Positions 53,343 to 64,000 of a stretch of 64,000 nucleotides of DNA are shown piece after piece. This DNA is from Callorhinus ursinus. Its lineage: Eukaryota > Chordata > Mammalia > Carnivora > Otariidae. Position 1 is the first letter of the stretch. Every line of letters begins with the position of its first letter. Where the stretch lies: positions 49,295,172-49,359,171 of the forward strand of contig NW_020312817.1 in the NCBI RefSeq assembly GCF_003265705.1, read 5' to 3'. The notes under the pieces are model-generated. The model worked only from the letters and a program-made list of their open reading frames with translations, was not told the origin of the DNA and did not search any database. The position numbers and the translations under genes are program-made.

Positions 53343-54400
53343 TTATTTGGAGTTTTAAACCACCACATTTACAAGGGTCACCGTCTTTACCAAGCACACG
53401 AGTTGTAATAGGTACTAGTTCAAGGTGAAGGCCAAAGAGCCATGAGAAAATAAAGGTAAGCCTTCAGTCGCAATTCCACATAGGGAAGGAGAAGAAAGAG
53501 ATCAAGAAGTCTCCCTTCCTCCAACCTCAGTGTACTCTAAAGCTCCAATTACCTAAGCGTTTGTTTTTTCCCCTGTCTACTTTGTTAGAGCAACTCAGCG
53601 CCTGCCTCAGCCTCACCAAGCAGGGGTGAATTTAATATACTTGATTCCTTGGAAATCTGACTCATTTAGGTCCAAAGAACTAATCTATTCTCTGATTCAC
53701 ACACCCTGACCTCTTTCTCCCCTTGCAATCCAATATAAAATGGGTACCAGGAACTCACACTTCTCAAGCCCCATTTTATACTTGGCTACCACCCCCAGGC
53801 TTGTGTCTGTACTCCTCGGGGCTTTTCTAACACAGACCCATAGTGGGACTTGGCCACAGCCACGGGGAACAGGTACAAGCTCAAAGACTTAGGAAGGACA
53901 CAGAAGGACCCTCCTGCTGACGGCTCCTGGTAGGTAAGCAAGGGCCCCCTGTGGCCTGCTCACATTTTCATGCTACAAAGAGTTGGAATCACCTCAATGT
54001 GGAGGTTATTAGTGAGTGTCCAGGAGTTTGGCTCCTACTGAGTTCAAAGCCTGGCCTTGCCCTGAAAGCTGTGTTCTCCCTCCAGCCCTTTCTGACTGGC
54101 CACGTGGGCTTCCACTGAAGCCACTGTGACAGTTTTCTGTTCCTGTTATCATTACAGCATCTTCCTGGAAAATGCCAAGTTTCGTGTTTCTTTTCTACAG
54201 ATTGCAACACAAGCTGCTTCCCAGCAACAAACGGGAGAGGAACAAGGGCAGGAAAAAAACTTGTTTCACTGTTTTCCAGCTAAATTCCACTCCCTTCATG
54301 AAACTTTTTCAGACTAGTCCTGCCAATGGGTCCTTGGGCTGCATCCCTCCCCTGCTTTCCAGCTTCTCTGACCTTCTAGAACATTACTTGTCTCCACCAG
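53343..54400. other. Unassigned non-coding stretch
   Basis: No gene or firm repeat seen. Start of an 8.1-kb stretch without SINEC. Confidence 0.5.
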
Positions 54401-54765
54401 CCATTCACATAACGCCTTGTTTGTTTCATCACTGATTGACATGTGAATGCTACCTTGTCTCCTTGAGCAGATCGTGCATTTCTAGAGGGCTGGGACTGTA
54501 CTTTAAGATATTTTTATATCTTCCTCCAAGTCAGAACATAGGGTCATGTGCCTTCCCTGATCACCCTATTTAAAACTCCAAATGAATCACCCTTACCCTT
54601 CCAACCTGAAATATAACTTATTTTGTTTAATATCTGACCCCCATCGAAGCTTAGTCAAGAAAACAGGGATTTTGCCTGCTTTGTTCACTGATTTTTTTCC
54701 CCTAGCATTTAGAACAGTGCCTGGCATATAGTGAGTATTCAATAAATGGGTGTTGATTAAGAGAT
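54401..54765 (+). repeat. L2 LINE 3' end
   Basis: 'cttccctgatcaccctatttaaaactcc' and 'ccctagcatttagaacagtgcctggcatatagtgagtattcaataaatgggtgttg' are L2 3' end forward. The upstream part (from about 54,400) is less certain. Confidence 0.75.
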
Positions 54766-54949
54766 GAATAATGTGAAAAACTATGAAATGATACACCAAT
54801 ATTTATGGGAAGATGATCTTTTTCCATCTCAACTCTTCAATGAGTATTTTATGTATTGTTCTTTATGAATTGCAGAAGAATTTCTTTAGGGTCTCAAACC
54901 TATTTCATTTCTTTACTCCTAGCTCAGGAAATCCTAAGATGAAGAATAA
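54766..54949. other. Unassigned short stretch
   Basis: Nothing recognised. Confidence 0.5.
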
Positions 54950-55165
54950 CTACCAGTACTTAATTGCGCTTTCACTATGCACCATTATCTATTTATATTC
55001 TCATTTAATTAACACTCTCCCTCACTGACACTGTTAAAACCATCATTTTACTGATGAGGATCGGAATCTTCTAGAAGGTAAATAACTTGCTTGGCTCTCA
55101 TAGCTAGTAAGTGGTGAAACCAGGACTTGAACCCAGGCCATTCTGGTTGATGACCGCTCTGCTTT
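54950..55165 (-). repeat. MIR SINE
   Basis: 'accatcattttactgatgaggatcggaatcttctagaaggtaaataacttgc', 'gctagtaagtggtgaaaccaggacttgaacccaggccattctgg': MIR in reverse. Confidence 0.85.
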
Positions 55166-55840
55166 CCTGCCTTAACAGAATCCAGGCTTCTGGGATGATC
55201 CTTGAGCTTCCTCCCCTAAGATCTTCAGGTCCTGGCCAGCCCAGCCTAGCCCTCCCCAGGATGAGACACCAGGTCTTGGGGCTGCCCAGGAAGGGTTGAA
55301 AGACATAGCTACTACCCAGAGAGCTAACATAGGGTAAGTCTATGGTGGGAAAAGCAACCGATAAACAACAACAACAATAACAGTTCCTGATCACCGAGGT
55401 TTCTTCATTAGATGCTGATGGACAATTTTAGCTGCACCATGAACATAACCAAGATGGAAATGACTACAGATAAAGCAGGTTTCGGGCAGAGGGAGGAATT
55501 AAGTTTTGGTCCTCTTGAATTTGAGATAGCTGTTCAGTACTCGAGGGTAGATGTATACACAGTAGGATACACAAGTCTGAAGTTCAGCAAGAAGGCTAGA
55601 GACATAAATCTGTGAGTCAACAACATCATGGAACCTTGTCTAAAGCAAATGCCGCAGGAGGACCAAATGTGCTTCTTAGCCAGCAGAGCCCCAGTCCTAA
55701 AGATTGTGTCAAATATTTTAGAAAGGTTGATGAGAGCCGTGTAGAGGTTTCATTGTTCCCTGTGTTGCCACAGTGGCTGCATTATGAAGCTCAAATGTGC
55801 CATATTTTCCTTTTTACTGGGGTCCCAGGGGATTCAATGA
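55166..55840. other. Unassigned non-coding stretch
   Basis: No gene or firm repeat seen. A small (CAA)n run lies near 55,365-55,380. Confidence 0.5.
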
Positions 55841-55891
55841 GTGTGTGTGTGTGTGTGTGTGTGCACACGCACGCGTGTGTGTGTGTGTGTG
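55841..55891. repeat. 51-bp perfect alternating purine-pyrimidine tract
   Basis: (GT)n, then GCACACGCACGCG, then (TG)n with no break in purine-pyrimidine alternation over 51 bases. The centre contains CG steps and the two GT arms surround a CA/CG core. A classic Z-DNA-forming pattern, and probably length-variable. Confidence 0.92.
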
Positions 55892-57089
55892 ATCAGTTGC
55901 AACTGCTCCAGTGACTGAAATGGTTCATCCTAGAGATTGCTTCTGGGACTCCCTTTCCTTGGACTTTTGTGGCTGACCAAGGCACTTATAAACGGACACA
56001 TTCTTTTTGGATATGTTAAAACCATAATCCAGGCCTGGGATCCAACTCGTCTCTTTTCAGTGACTTTGTATATTTCTGATATGAAGCACAGACACCAATT
56101 TCATACTGTGGTTTGAGGGCCCTCTGATTTCCTTTCTTTCAATATTCTGGGCATAGCACATGCCACCTTCATTAACTACTCAGTCAGTATGCCTCCCATC
56201 CCTGCCCCAGCAGTGCAGACAGAAATTACAGAGAGGAGGGGGAGGGGGCTCCAGGAAGCACAGCCAGAGCTCAGAGCTGTCAGCATGGGGTATCTGAAAA
56301 GTACTGACTGATAGAGGCATAAAAAGATTTTGTAGCAACATTGAGAACCCAGCTGAGGTTGGAAATCATAAATTTGTTCTAGAACAAGTCAGCCTGGCTG
56401 TGGAATTTTCTCTAGCTGAATTCCCACAGAGAAGACAAATAGTAGGTCCACTTCAGGGTTGGGACAGGGCCTGACAGGTGCATAGGGAGAGCAAGTGGTG
56501 GGTCACTGATGAGAATGTAGCTAGTGGGTCCCAGGCTGGAGAAGGGAGGGAGGAAGGCAACAGAAAAGCTGACAGCCAGAGTATCCCAGCTCGGACGGGC
56601 TGTGGGTAAACCCTCGAGGATCTCCAGGGGACGGAGCATGGCGGAAACCTAGGAAAGACAAGTCTAGGACAAGGGGGACTAACGGGCCAGACAATCCCAT
56701 GACGGGTCTGGCTCAGTTACCTCAACTGCCGCATCGCCTTCCTCAAGCAAGACAGTGGGAATCCCACACAATCCTCCTTGGCGCCAATACCATACCCTGC
56801 CCCTCAGAGATCCCCAGATATCAGGGCTACATGAAACTTCAGTTTCCCAGAAACAGCTCAGCCTCTCCAGGAGAATCTCTCCAGTTTCACCTTTTACTAA
56901 AATGACACTGGGGCACTTCAGAGCCCCGAAGACGTAGCTGAAGAAGCAAGTCTCGAGAGAGCAGGAACCAGGGAAACTTGGACCTTGAGGACTAGAACCA
57001 GGACTCAGACACCATCAGGACCCTCACCCTCTCTTGAGCTTCCTTCTCTCCTTTGCTCTGTATATTACTTTCCCCCTCTCTTAATGAAG
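55892..57089. other. 1.2-kb unassigned stretch
   Basis: No gene, RNA or firm repeat recognised. Short frames without known motifs. Confidence 0.5.
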
Positions 57090-57295
57090 AAACGTAAGAG
57101 CTTAGACTCTGGGACCAGATACCTGGCATTCTAATCCTAGCTCTGCTCTCCCATTTACCAGCTGAATGACCTGGAGCAAGTTATTTGTCCCCTCTGTGCC
57201 TCAGTCTCCTTGTGGAGATAAAAAGAGTACCTACCTCATGCAGCTGCTACAGTAGTAAATACTTTTATATTTTTATAGCACTCGGAAGGGTCCCT
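57090..57295 (+). repeat. MIR SINE, well preserved
   Basis: 'agagcttagactctgggaccagatacctgg', 'gctgaatgacctggagcaagttatttgtcccctctgtgcctcagtctcc', 'agtacctacctcatgcagctgc': MIR forward. Confidence 0.88.
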
Positions 57296-57699
57296 GGTCC
57301 CTCAGGTTCTGACTCATCCATAGAACACTTTGAACACTAAGATGTTAATCAGCAATTTGCCCTCAAGGTTAAAGGTAATAAACTGGGGTCCATTCAGGCC
57401 ACCAGTGGGATCCACAGGGATGACCCTCATCGACGGGGTGGAGAGGCAGCAGGAGCTGTGGCCCTACTCAGAGTCAAGCAGGAAACATGTCATTTTGTTG
57501 GGAGCAGGGGAATCTATTCCAAACCTTGGTACTTACTCTCAGACTCTACCGTTGCTCCCCTTAGTCATCAGTAAGTGACCACACCTACTATGTCAAGGGA
57601 AAACTGGGCATCCTGCCCTCTGCTCTTTACGCCACTCTCTCTCTCTCTCCTGGCCCCTTCCCATTAGCACTGGAACAAGCTCAGGTCTCTCCTAATCTA
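57296..57699. other. Unassigned stretch
   Basis: No gene recognised. A (CT)n run lies at about 57,633-57,650. Confidence 0.5.
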
Positions 57700-58150
57700 G
57701 AGACATATACATCTTCCTAGACTCCCCCCTTTCTTAGGTCCCCACTTCCCTTCCCAGCTCACTGACTTTATTTCCCCCCTCCCATTTTCAACCCTCTGTT
57801 CTCTAGTTCCCACTCTCACTTCTCTCCACCTGCCAAATGCCTGGGGCTCTGCTGCCTTAGACATCACTGCTACCCCCATTTTAAACTCTCTCCTCCCTGC
57901 GTTTCCATATAACACTCTCCCCAGTAATTCCCCAGCCTCTCCCAACAACTCCTTCTCCATGTCCTTCCAATGTTCCTTCCTCTCCGTCCACCCATCCTTG
58001 AACAATCCATCTCCCCCCAGGTTCCATCCTCTCTTCACCTTGAAGCCTCCCTGGGCAACCTCATCTACTGTTAAGGTTTTGCTCACCCCCTACACAAGCT
58101 AATGATTCTCAAATCTATATCCATCAGCTTAGTCCTCTCTTCTGAATGTC
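57700..58150 (+). repeat. L2 LINE fragment, reverse-transcriptase side
   Basis: Pyrimidine-rich. 'ctccctgggcaacctcatctactg', then 'ctaatgattctcaaatctatatccatcagc' matches the L2 text 'ctccctgggtgatctcatccactc...gactcccaaatctctatctcc'. The 129-codon minus-strand frame here is this relic read backwards. Confidence 0.6.
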
Positions 58151-59539
58151 AGGTTATCCATCCACCAACAGCCCCTTGAAACACTGACAACTCAGCATGT
58201 GGGTTTAGGAGACAGCTCTTAAGGAGAATAATGGAGAGCAGCTGAAGACACTAGAAGTGTCTGATCCACAGGGACAACTCAGATGGATTGTGGTGGTAAA
58301 CTGGGCCACGGTGGTCAACTGGGAAAGGAACTGGAGATATTCTGTATGGACGGTCAAATGCAGACCAACGATTAGAAAATTGGAGAAGACAGGTCTCAGC
58401 TGAACCTAAAAAAGACCCTTTGGAAGTCAGAGTGGCTCAAAGGTGGACTCAGCTGCCTGAGAAGGTTGTGAGACCTTGAGTACTTAGAGCATTCAAGCAC
58501 CAGGCTTTAAATTCCTTGACTGCAGAATTTTGTGAGAAAGCAAAACAGAGCTTATGAAAATTTGACCAAATGCAGTAAAACCTGGTAATACTGTTCTGGC
58601 GCCAACTGGGGGTTGGTTTACTGGCTGGAGTCCCTAATCACGTGAAATGGAAATAATGGCAGAGACAATTTAGGAGAGCTGAAGGGACAGAAGAAATGGA
58701 ATAAACTCTCAAGTGGGGAAGGACTGACAGTCAAAGAGACTCACTGCAACCTGACTCTCTTGGAAGTATTTGCACTTAGTTCTATTTTTATGCAACCACT
58801 CAGTTGATGTGTATTTTGCATTACCATACTGCATAGGGATCTTTGAGCCCTGAATCTGGGTGGAACATAATGGCCTGAAGAGCAGTCTGGGAAGCACTTT
58901 TGTGCCTGAGTCTACAGATCTCTCTGCCTTCAGCATAAAGGACAGAAGACTTGAATTACTGTAGGAAAAAGAATGGTTCCCACTTACAGCCAACTCCATG
59001 TATCTTCCCATGACAAGACAAGACCCCAGCTCTCGGACGCCTCCCTCCCTGCCCATCCTTGGGCCGTCCCATCCCATAACATAGATTGTACTTGTGCTTT
59101 CTTGCTTACTGGCTTCCCACAACCTCTGTCTCTCTAGAGATGCAGGTTAGAGTGAGGCCAAGGAAGAGAAAGGGGTGGCTGGAAGCTGGCATCTTCCATT
59201 TGTACTCTTGCTCTGGACACTGTAAATCCAAGGTTTGGATAGATATGAAGGAGAAGGAGGTTTAGTCCCTGACCCCCAAGAACACTGGGGACATAGAAGA
59301 CCAGGTCTCAAAGTAGGACTTGAACTAAGATAACTTTTTTTCTTTTTTCTCTTGTAAGCCTGGATTCTAGAGCCAACCTTCAGTATACTCCTCTCCATTC
59401 CCTCTGCATGACCTACATCTCCTCAGCAGGAGGCAACAAAGCTCTGCCCCCTCAAAATGCTCTCCAGCTCAGCAAGACCTCAATCTTCCATCTGAGTCCC
59501 ACCCCAGGAGAGGAAGGGGCAGTAAAAGAGTGCTATCTC
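58151..59539. other. 1.4-kb unassigned stretch
   Basis: No gene, RNA or firm repeat seen. Frames of 137 and 83 codons on the minus strand have no known domain. Confidence 0.5.
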
Positions 59540-59640
59540 ACTGCTCTGTGCTTCAGTTTCTATGTCTGCTAAGTGGAAATCATAGTAACTACCTTTCATG
59601 TCCCACAGAATCCCTTTGAGGATAAAATTAGAATTGACCA
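59540..59640 (+). repeat. MIR fragment
   Basis: 'ctctgtgcttcagtttctatgtctgctaagtggaaatcatagtaactacc' is the MIR core forward. Confidence 0.6.
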
Positions 59641-59979
59641 CCTGATTACTCAACATCAAAGGTTATTCTGAGGAATAGCCTTTCAGCGAGAAGTTCAGGG
59701 AAGAGCTAATTTGGGGTGAGAGACACTGATACACTGGAATATGTATCACACACTGGGTATGCCAAGTTTTTAAGTTGAGTCTGGTTCCCCAGGTTACCCA
59801 GCGTGCCTCAGAACTAACGCCCCTCAATTGATGCCAACTGGTATTTACTCAAAAGAAGAAACATAATTTAATATTATTCCACACAGAATATAATCTACGA
59901 AGACAGATTTCCAGCAAGGAGTAATTCTAACTATGGGGAAATCAGCATACTTCTACTGATAGGACTGAAAAATGACACA
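59641..59979. other. Unassigned stretch
   Basis: Nothing recognised. Confidence 0.5.
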
Positions 59980-60475
59980 GCCCAATGAAAGGCAATTTGC
60001 CGACATCTATCAAAACCCCACGTGCAGTTATCCTTTGACCTCACAAATGCACTGCTGGGAATTTATCCCACAGATACACCTACATTCCTACAAATGATGT
60101 CAGTTCAAGGTTAGTTATGGCAGGTACAGGTTGTAAAAGCAAAAGACTAGAAATCATCCAGGGGTCCATAAATAGGAACTAGTTAAATATACCATGGTAC
60201 ATCCTTACATGCAATATCTTAGAACAGAACATGGAAACTTTCTATGCATTGCTGTGGAAAGATTTCCTCTATAGATTGTGTTAGAAAGAGTGGGAAATAA
60301 GAATGCATTTTAATATTTTTAGATTTGCTTGTATTTTCGCAGAGACCCTAGAAGGATTATGTAAGAAATTAATAAGAGAAGTGGGAGGGAGGCTTTTCAA
60401 TGTACAACCTTTTGTATTGTTTTTATTTTTAAATCATGTGACTATTTTAACTTTGCAAAAAAGAAATTAATACAG
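59980..60475 (+). repeat. L1M LINE 3' end, forward
   Basis: 'gcaatttgccgacatctatcaaaacc', 'cactgctgggaatttatcccacagatacacc', 'gtaaaagcaaaagactagaaatcatcc', 'ggagggaggcttttcaatgtacaaccttttgtattg' keep the L1M 3' order to its A-rich end. Confidence 0.85.
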
Positions 60476-61462
60476 GAAAAAAGAAACCCTCTAGAATGCA
60501 TTCCAGAAGGGGAAAGGGGACCGGACTGGGCAGCAGCAGATCATATTTGATCCTGGCTGGGCCTCTGGTGGCCCTGAATTTCCTGAGCTGAAAGACAAGA
60601 GGGGGTGGCCCTGTCTGCAGTCAGGCCTCCCAGACCCACTCTTCTATAAATAAGAGCCTTTCCTGGATCATGCCCTGGTTTACATCATAGCTACCTTCTG
60701 TGGCCTTGCACTTGTACAAACAACTGCAAGTTGACTGAGCCTGTTCAGCACCACTTTCCAGAGAACGCCCAGACTCTTACAATCCATATTCAGTTACTTC
60801 TCATTCTTGCATTATACCTGTCAATCGTCCATGCCCCTTTACCTCTATCTTAGGCTTTATTCAAAGGCTTTTAAATTTACACTTTAACTTGGATGAATCC
60901 TTTTACAAAGCAATTTGGTCATATAAAAGGTAAATCACAAAAGTTTAATACAGCCTCCTGTTTCTTGGGTAATTACCTTCAATGTAACAAAATCCAGTTC
61001 TTGTTCATTCATTTGGAATTACTTCAGTTAAGCGTGTGAGAATGTGGGTGCAGGGATAATAGAAGCCCGTGGGCATGGGATATGGAAGCTGAGATGAGCT
61101 GGGTTGCTCTGTTGCATCACAAGACAGAGGGCAAGAGGGGCCTGAGAAGGCAGTGGCCGTGCCTGGGGCTTTTCCATGCTACGCAGGACTGAAGCCCTCC
61201 TGAGCACTGAGGGTTGTCCAAGGAGATGCGCTCCATGAGAGGATGCAGAGAGGGGTGGGCAGAAGGCTAAAGGGGGCTAGAGGAGCTCTATGAGTGTAAG
61301 GCACCAACTCAAGGTTGGGTCTGGGCACAGCTACAGAGACAGGGGCTCAACCATCATATCTGGCCTAGTGGCTGAGGCTGGTGTAGACAGTGTTGGTATA
61401 ACCCACCGAGACACCCAGAGAATCCAGCACCTCTGTTTTCTGCTTTTTTTCTTTAAACATCA
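60476..61462. other. Unassigned stretch
   Basis: No gene recognised. 60,540-60,620 has a weak MIR-like order. Confidence 0.45.
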
Positions 61463-61472
61463 CTTTTGTCCA

Positions 61473-61703
61473 GGGGTACCTGGATGGCTCAGTCAGTTAA
61501 GTGCCAACTCTTTTTTCAGCTCCAGTCGTGATCTCAGGGTCAGGATCTCAGGGTCTCGAGATGAAGACCCATGTGGGGCTCCATGCTCAGCGCAGAGTCT
61601 GCTCAAGATTCTCTCCTCCTCCCCCTCTGCCCTTCCCTCCCACCCACCCCCATGCGCTCTCCTCTCTCTCTGTCTCTCAAATAAATAAAATCTTTAGAAA
61701 AAA
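61473..61703 (+). repeat. SINEC, older type, with an internal duplication
   Basis: Forward copy from 'ggggtacctggatggctcag'. 'gatctcagggtc' is present twice (about 61,530-61,556), a small tandem duplication by the B-box region. Flanks cacttttgtcca and caattttgtcca form the target duplication. A 132-codon frame through it is not a gene. Confidence 0.93.
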
Positions 61704-61879
61704 ACAATTTTGTCCAAAAGCTTAAAATTTCTGAATTAAAAAAAAATCCATTTTGTCATCCAAACATGAATCTTTTCATTTCTCTGTGTTTACTTCCAGG
61801 CCCTAATCGTAAGAACTTACTTTTCCAGAAGTGGAATAGTTGTGTAGGCAAACTTCTACAGTTTTCATTTGACATTACC
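61704..61879. other. Unassigned short stretch
   Basis: Nothing recognised apart from A runs. Confidence 0.45.
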
Positions 61880-62100
61880 TTATAAGCCCGTGGTCTCAAA
61901 GTCTTCATAATGGTTATATTAATGATTGGATAACATTCCATTGCAAAAAAACACTATGGTTTAGTTTACCATTTCCCTATTATCATGGAGCTCCTTGTAC
62001 ATTTAGCTTCCCTATCCTTAAAATCTGTCCTTACATTATATTCCGAGCAGGGGGGTAACTAGGTTAAAGGATATGAATGCACTGGACATCTTCATTAATT
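61880..62100 (-). repeat. L1M LINE 3' region, antisense
   Basis: 'attggataacattccattgcaaaaaaacactatggtttagtttaccatttccctatt' and 'ggtaactaggttaaaggatatgaatgc' match antisense L1M, the same part as at 51540. Confidence 0.75.
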
Positions 62101-63019
62101 TCTTGCTTTTTTTCCTCTCCTGACTTTATCCTGTCTCCTGACATGGAGTTTACTAATACAATCAGGCAGATTATCTCATTGTGTCTGTCCATGTCTCTTG
62201 GTCAGTATTTGGAGTGGAGGCATTGTTTTCTTACTTATTTGAATAAGCCTTTTTAAACTTAAGTTTAAGTTACCATGACTGCAGTTTTTATTTAAGAAGT
62301 TATGCTGATTCATTATAAAACTCAGAATGTCTTTTATAAATTTTTGTATAATCTATCACATTGACACATAATCTTATTGTTTTCTCATTTATCTAAATTC
62401 TTTTTAAAACTTTCCATTATCTATCAATCTTTTTCTTTATCACTTTTCCCTGTAGCTTCAATCCTTATAACGTTATTCTCCATAATAGAAATGAGGACTC
62501 TACTCTTTGTTAGGTTTTCCATGATTTGATTTAGATGTTTAATAAGCTGTTAGGCCTGGAGTTTACTTTAGCGTGTGGTGTGAGGGCCCTGGGAAGGAGT
62601 AGAACCCAGTCTTGATGGACTGTATTTATCTTATAACTATTTTCTAATGTACACAGTCCCACTTCTGGGAAGTCAGTTCAGCAAATTATCTGGCAGGAGT
62701 AGTTATTTTTATGTTAACCTGTCAGCTTACACATTGCTTTATAAGACCAGGCCTCAATTTGTCCAGGTTTGAGTCCTGATTCACCCTTCTGTATTCCTTA
62801 CAGCAACTAGCCTCATGCCTTCCATGTGGCAGATGTTAATCCAACCTGATTTGATATCAGAATGAAAAGAGCAGCACAGATTTGTTATCTAAAAGAATCA
62901 TCCAGAAGCTGAAGGGTACTGTTTTTAACCATCAGGACCTATCCCGACCAGTCAGTCTTTCCCAGGTTCTTGTTAGGGGTAGGATGCGAATGCCAACGAA
63001 GAGGGGCAGGGGCATGGCT
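62101..63019. other. Unassigned AT-rich stretch
   Basis: No gene recognised. 62,230-62,480 may be further decayed L1, not alignable by eye. Confidence 0.45.
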
Positions 63020-63230
63020 AGTAGGGCAGGGCTGTGGAGCAGACCACCTTGACTTCGAATTCTGCATCTACTGCTTCCTAGCAGGGTTCTCGAGCAAACT
63101 GAGGTCTGGGTTCCTCATCTATAAAAAGAATACAAAGAGCTCCTGATATGGCCAAAATAAGGGTCAGCAATAAGACACAGCACTCAGCCTGGTGCCTGGC
63201 CCCAGGAAGGGGCTCAGTGTGTGGCCACGA
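63020..63230 (+). repeat. MIR SINE
   Basis: 'gtggagcagaccaccttgacttcgaattctgcatctactgcttcctagcag', 'gaggtctgggttcctcatctataaaaag', 'cactcagcctggtgcctggcc': MIR forward, diverged. Confidence 0.75.
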
Positions 63231-63479
63231 TTATCATCTTCCCTGCTGCCTTTATGTCCTGGAGAATCTAAGTGCATAACCCTTGAGGCTGAAGGATGTG
63301 CATGGTGATGAGAAAGGGTGGGTATCAAGAAGGAAGTGTGAAATGATCCAACCACCACTTGCCCTGCCATGGACATACACGTACGTGCAAGAGCCCAAGG
63401 CCCAACTGGTTTTGCTACGGACGCTTTATCAAAAGTGGGAATAGATCATTGCCAAGTTATCTGAACTCCCGTTATCTGA

Positions 63480-63800
63480 GTCAGAGTTTATTTGCTTACT
63501 TATCTATCTCGAAAATGCTGAACCCTTCCCAATTCATTCTTACACACACAGCAGTCCTATTTCTGAGAACTCTTTTAAAGTATACCCATACATCTATGAA
63601 ATCACGTATTTGTGAGGTTCCATGCTGCCACAAAAGACTGGAAATACCCCACGTGGCGATGACTAGGCAGCTGGTTGAATAAACTGTGGCACAAGCACAC
63701 CACAGAACACTCTGTACCTATGAAAAACAACTAGGAAATGCCCCGTGAACTAGAGGTAGCAATTTCCAGGATGCGTTGTTCAGTAAAAAGAGCGGGCTGA
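63480..63800 (+). repeat. L1M LINE 3' region, forward
   Basis: 'cagtcctatttctgagaactcttttaaagtatacccata', 'ccacaaaagactggaaataccccacgtggcgatgactaggcagctggttgaataaactgtggcac' follows the L1M 3' order. Confidence 0.78.
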
Positions 63801-64000
63801 GCACAGGGCATGAGGCATGCCGCCTCTTCCACAGATTTCCAAAAGCATCAACGTCCCCTTCCTACGTTGCAAAATCAGAGACCCAGGCAGACTCAGCATC
63901 ACAACATTAACAGGCTGAAGGAGAAAAACTATACCATCGCCTGGATGGATGCTAGAGAGGTGTTTGGCTGAATTCAACAACCATCCTGATTCTCTTAAAA
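63801..64000. other. Unassigned window end
   Basis: May be the decayed end of the L1M just before it. Nothing else recognised. Confidence 0.4.

Noticed and set aside
57697..58086. 129-codon minus-strand frame.
   Set aside because: It is a pyrimidine-rich L2 relic read in reverse; purine-rich codons on the other strand keep it open.
58597..58614. tggcgccaactgggggtt, resembling a retroviral tRNA-Lys primer-binding site.
   Set aside because: Match is partial, no LTR ends just before it, and no retroviral sequence follows.

Overview
This is a stretch of mammalian nuclear DNA from a carnivore. The clearest sign is 29 copies of the tRNA-derived carnivore SINE (SINEC). Copies on the + strand begin GGGGCGCCTGGGTGGCTCAG; copies on the - strand appear as a T-rich run, AAGATTTTATTTATTTATT and a purine-rich block. 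The sequence variants fit a caniform of the bear/seal/weasel group better than a dog or cat, but that is inference from memory of SINE consensus sequences. I found no protein-coding gene, tRNA, rRNA, CRISPR array or prokaryotic feature. The open frames are short, most fall inside repeats, and none shows a family I recognise, so the window reads as intergenic or deep-intronic DNA.

Layout. 0-9 kb: MIR, L2 and SINEC copies in unassigned sequence. 9.1-15.2 kb: an AT-rich nest of old minus-strand L1 pieces, split by a hAT transposon, an 880-bp retrocopy ending in a SINE, a younger 5'-truncated L1, a long imperfect palindrome and several SINEs. 15.2-23.3 kb: SINEC-free and GC-richer, with a G-rich block at 17.95-18.1 kb and a small templated insertion at 17.34 kb. 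23.3-31.4 kb: SINEs, a SINE and an L1 that used the same target site, an LTR-like relic and an L1M body. 31.4-39.1 kb: mostly unassigned sequence, then an L2 split by a SINE, a (CA)n tract, an L1M piece, MER5-type DNA and an MLT1-type LTR. 39.9-44.3 kb: one very old L2 relic scattered between later insertions. 44.4-47.2 kb: SINE-free, with a weak CpG-rich promoter-like patch at 45.5-45.8 kb, a strong G-quadruplex sequence at 46.23 kb and three MIRs. 47.6-53.3 kb: SINEs including one split by about 130 bp of foreign sequence. 53.3-61.5 kb: SINEC-free, with MIR, L2 and L1M relics and a 51-bp Z-DNA-type tract. 61.5-64 kb: one SINE, L1M and MIR.

The best leads are structural: a small copied insertion with a duplicated target (17.3 kb), a retrocopy of an unknown SINE-tailed transcript (10.4-11.3 kb), a SINE interrupted by unexplained DNA (51.2-51.5 kb), and the CpG-rich/G-quadruplex patch (45.5-46.3 kb), which is the only place that looks at all like a promoter. 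I see no sign of a new multi-gene system. Repeat family names come from recognition by eye; RepeatMasker with a carnivore library would settle the subfamilies.
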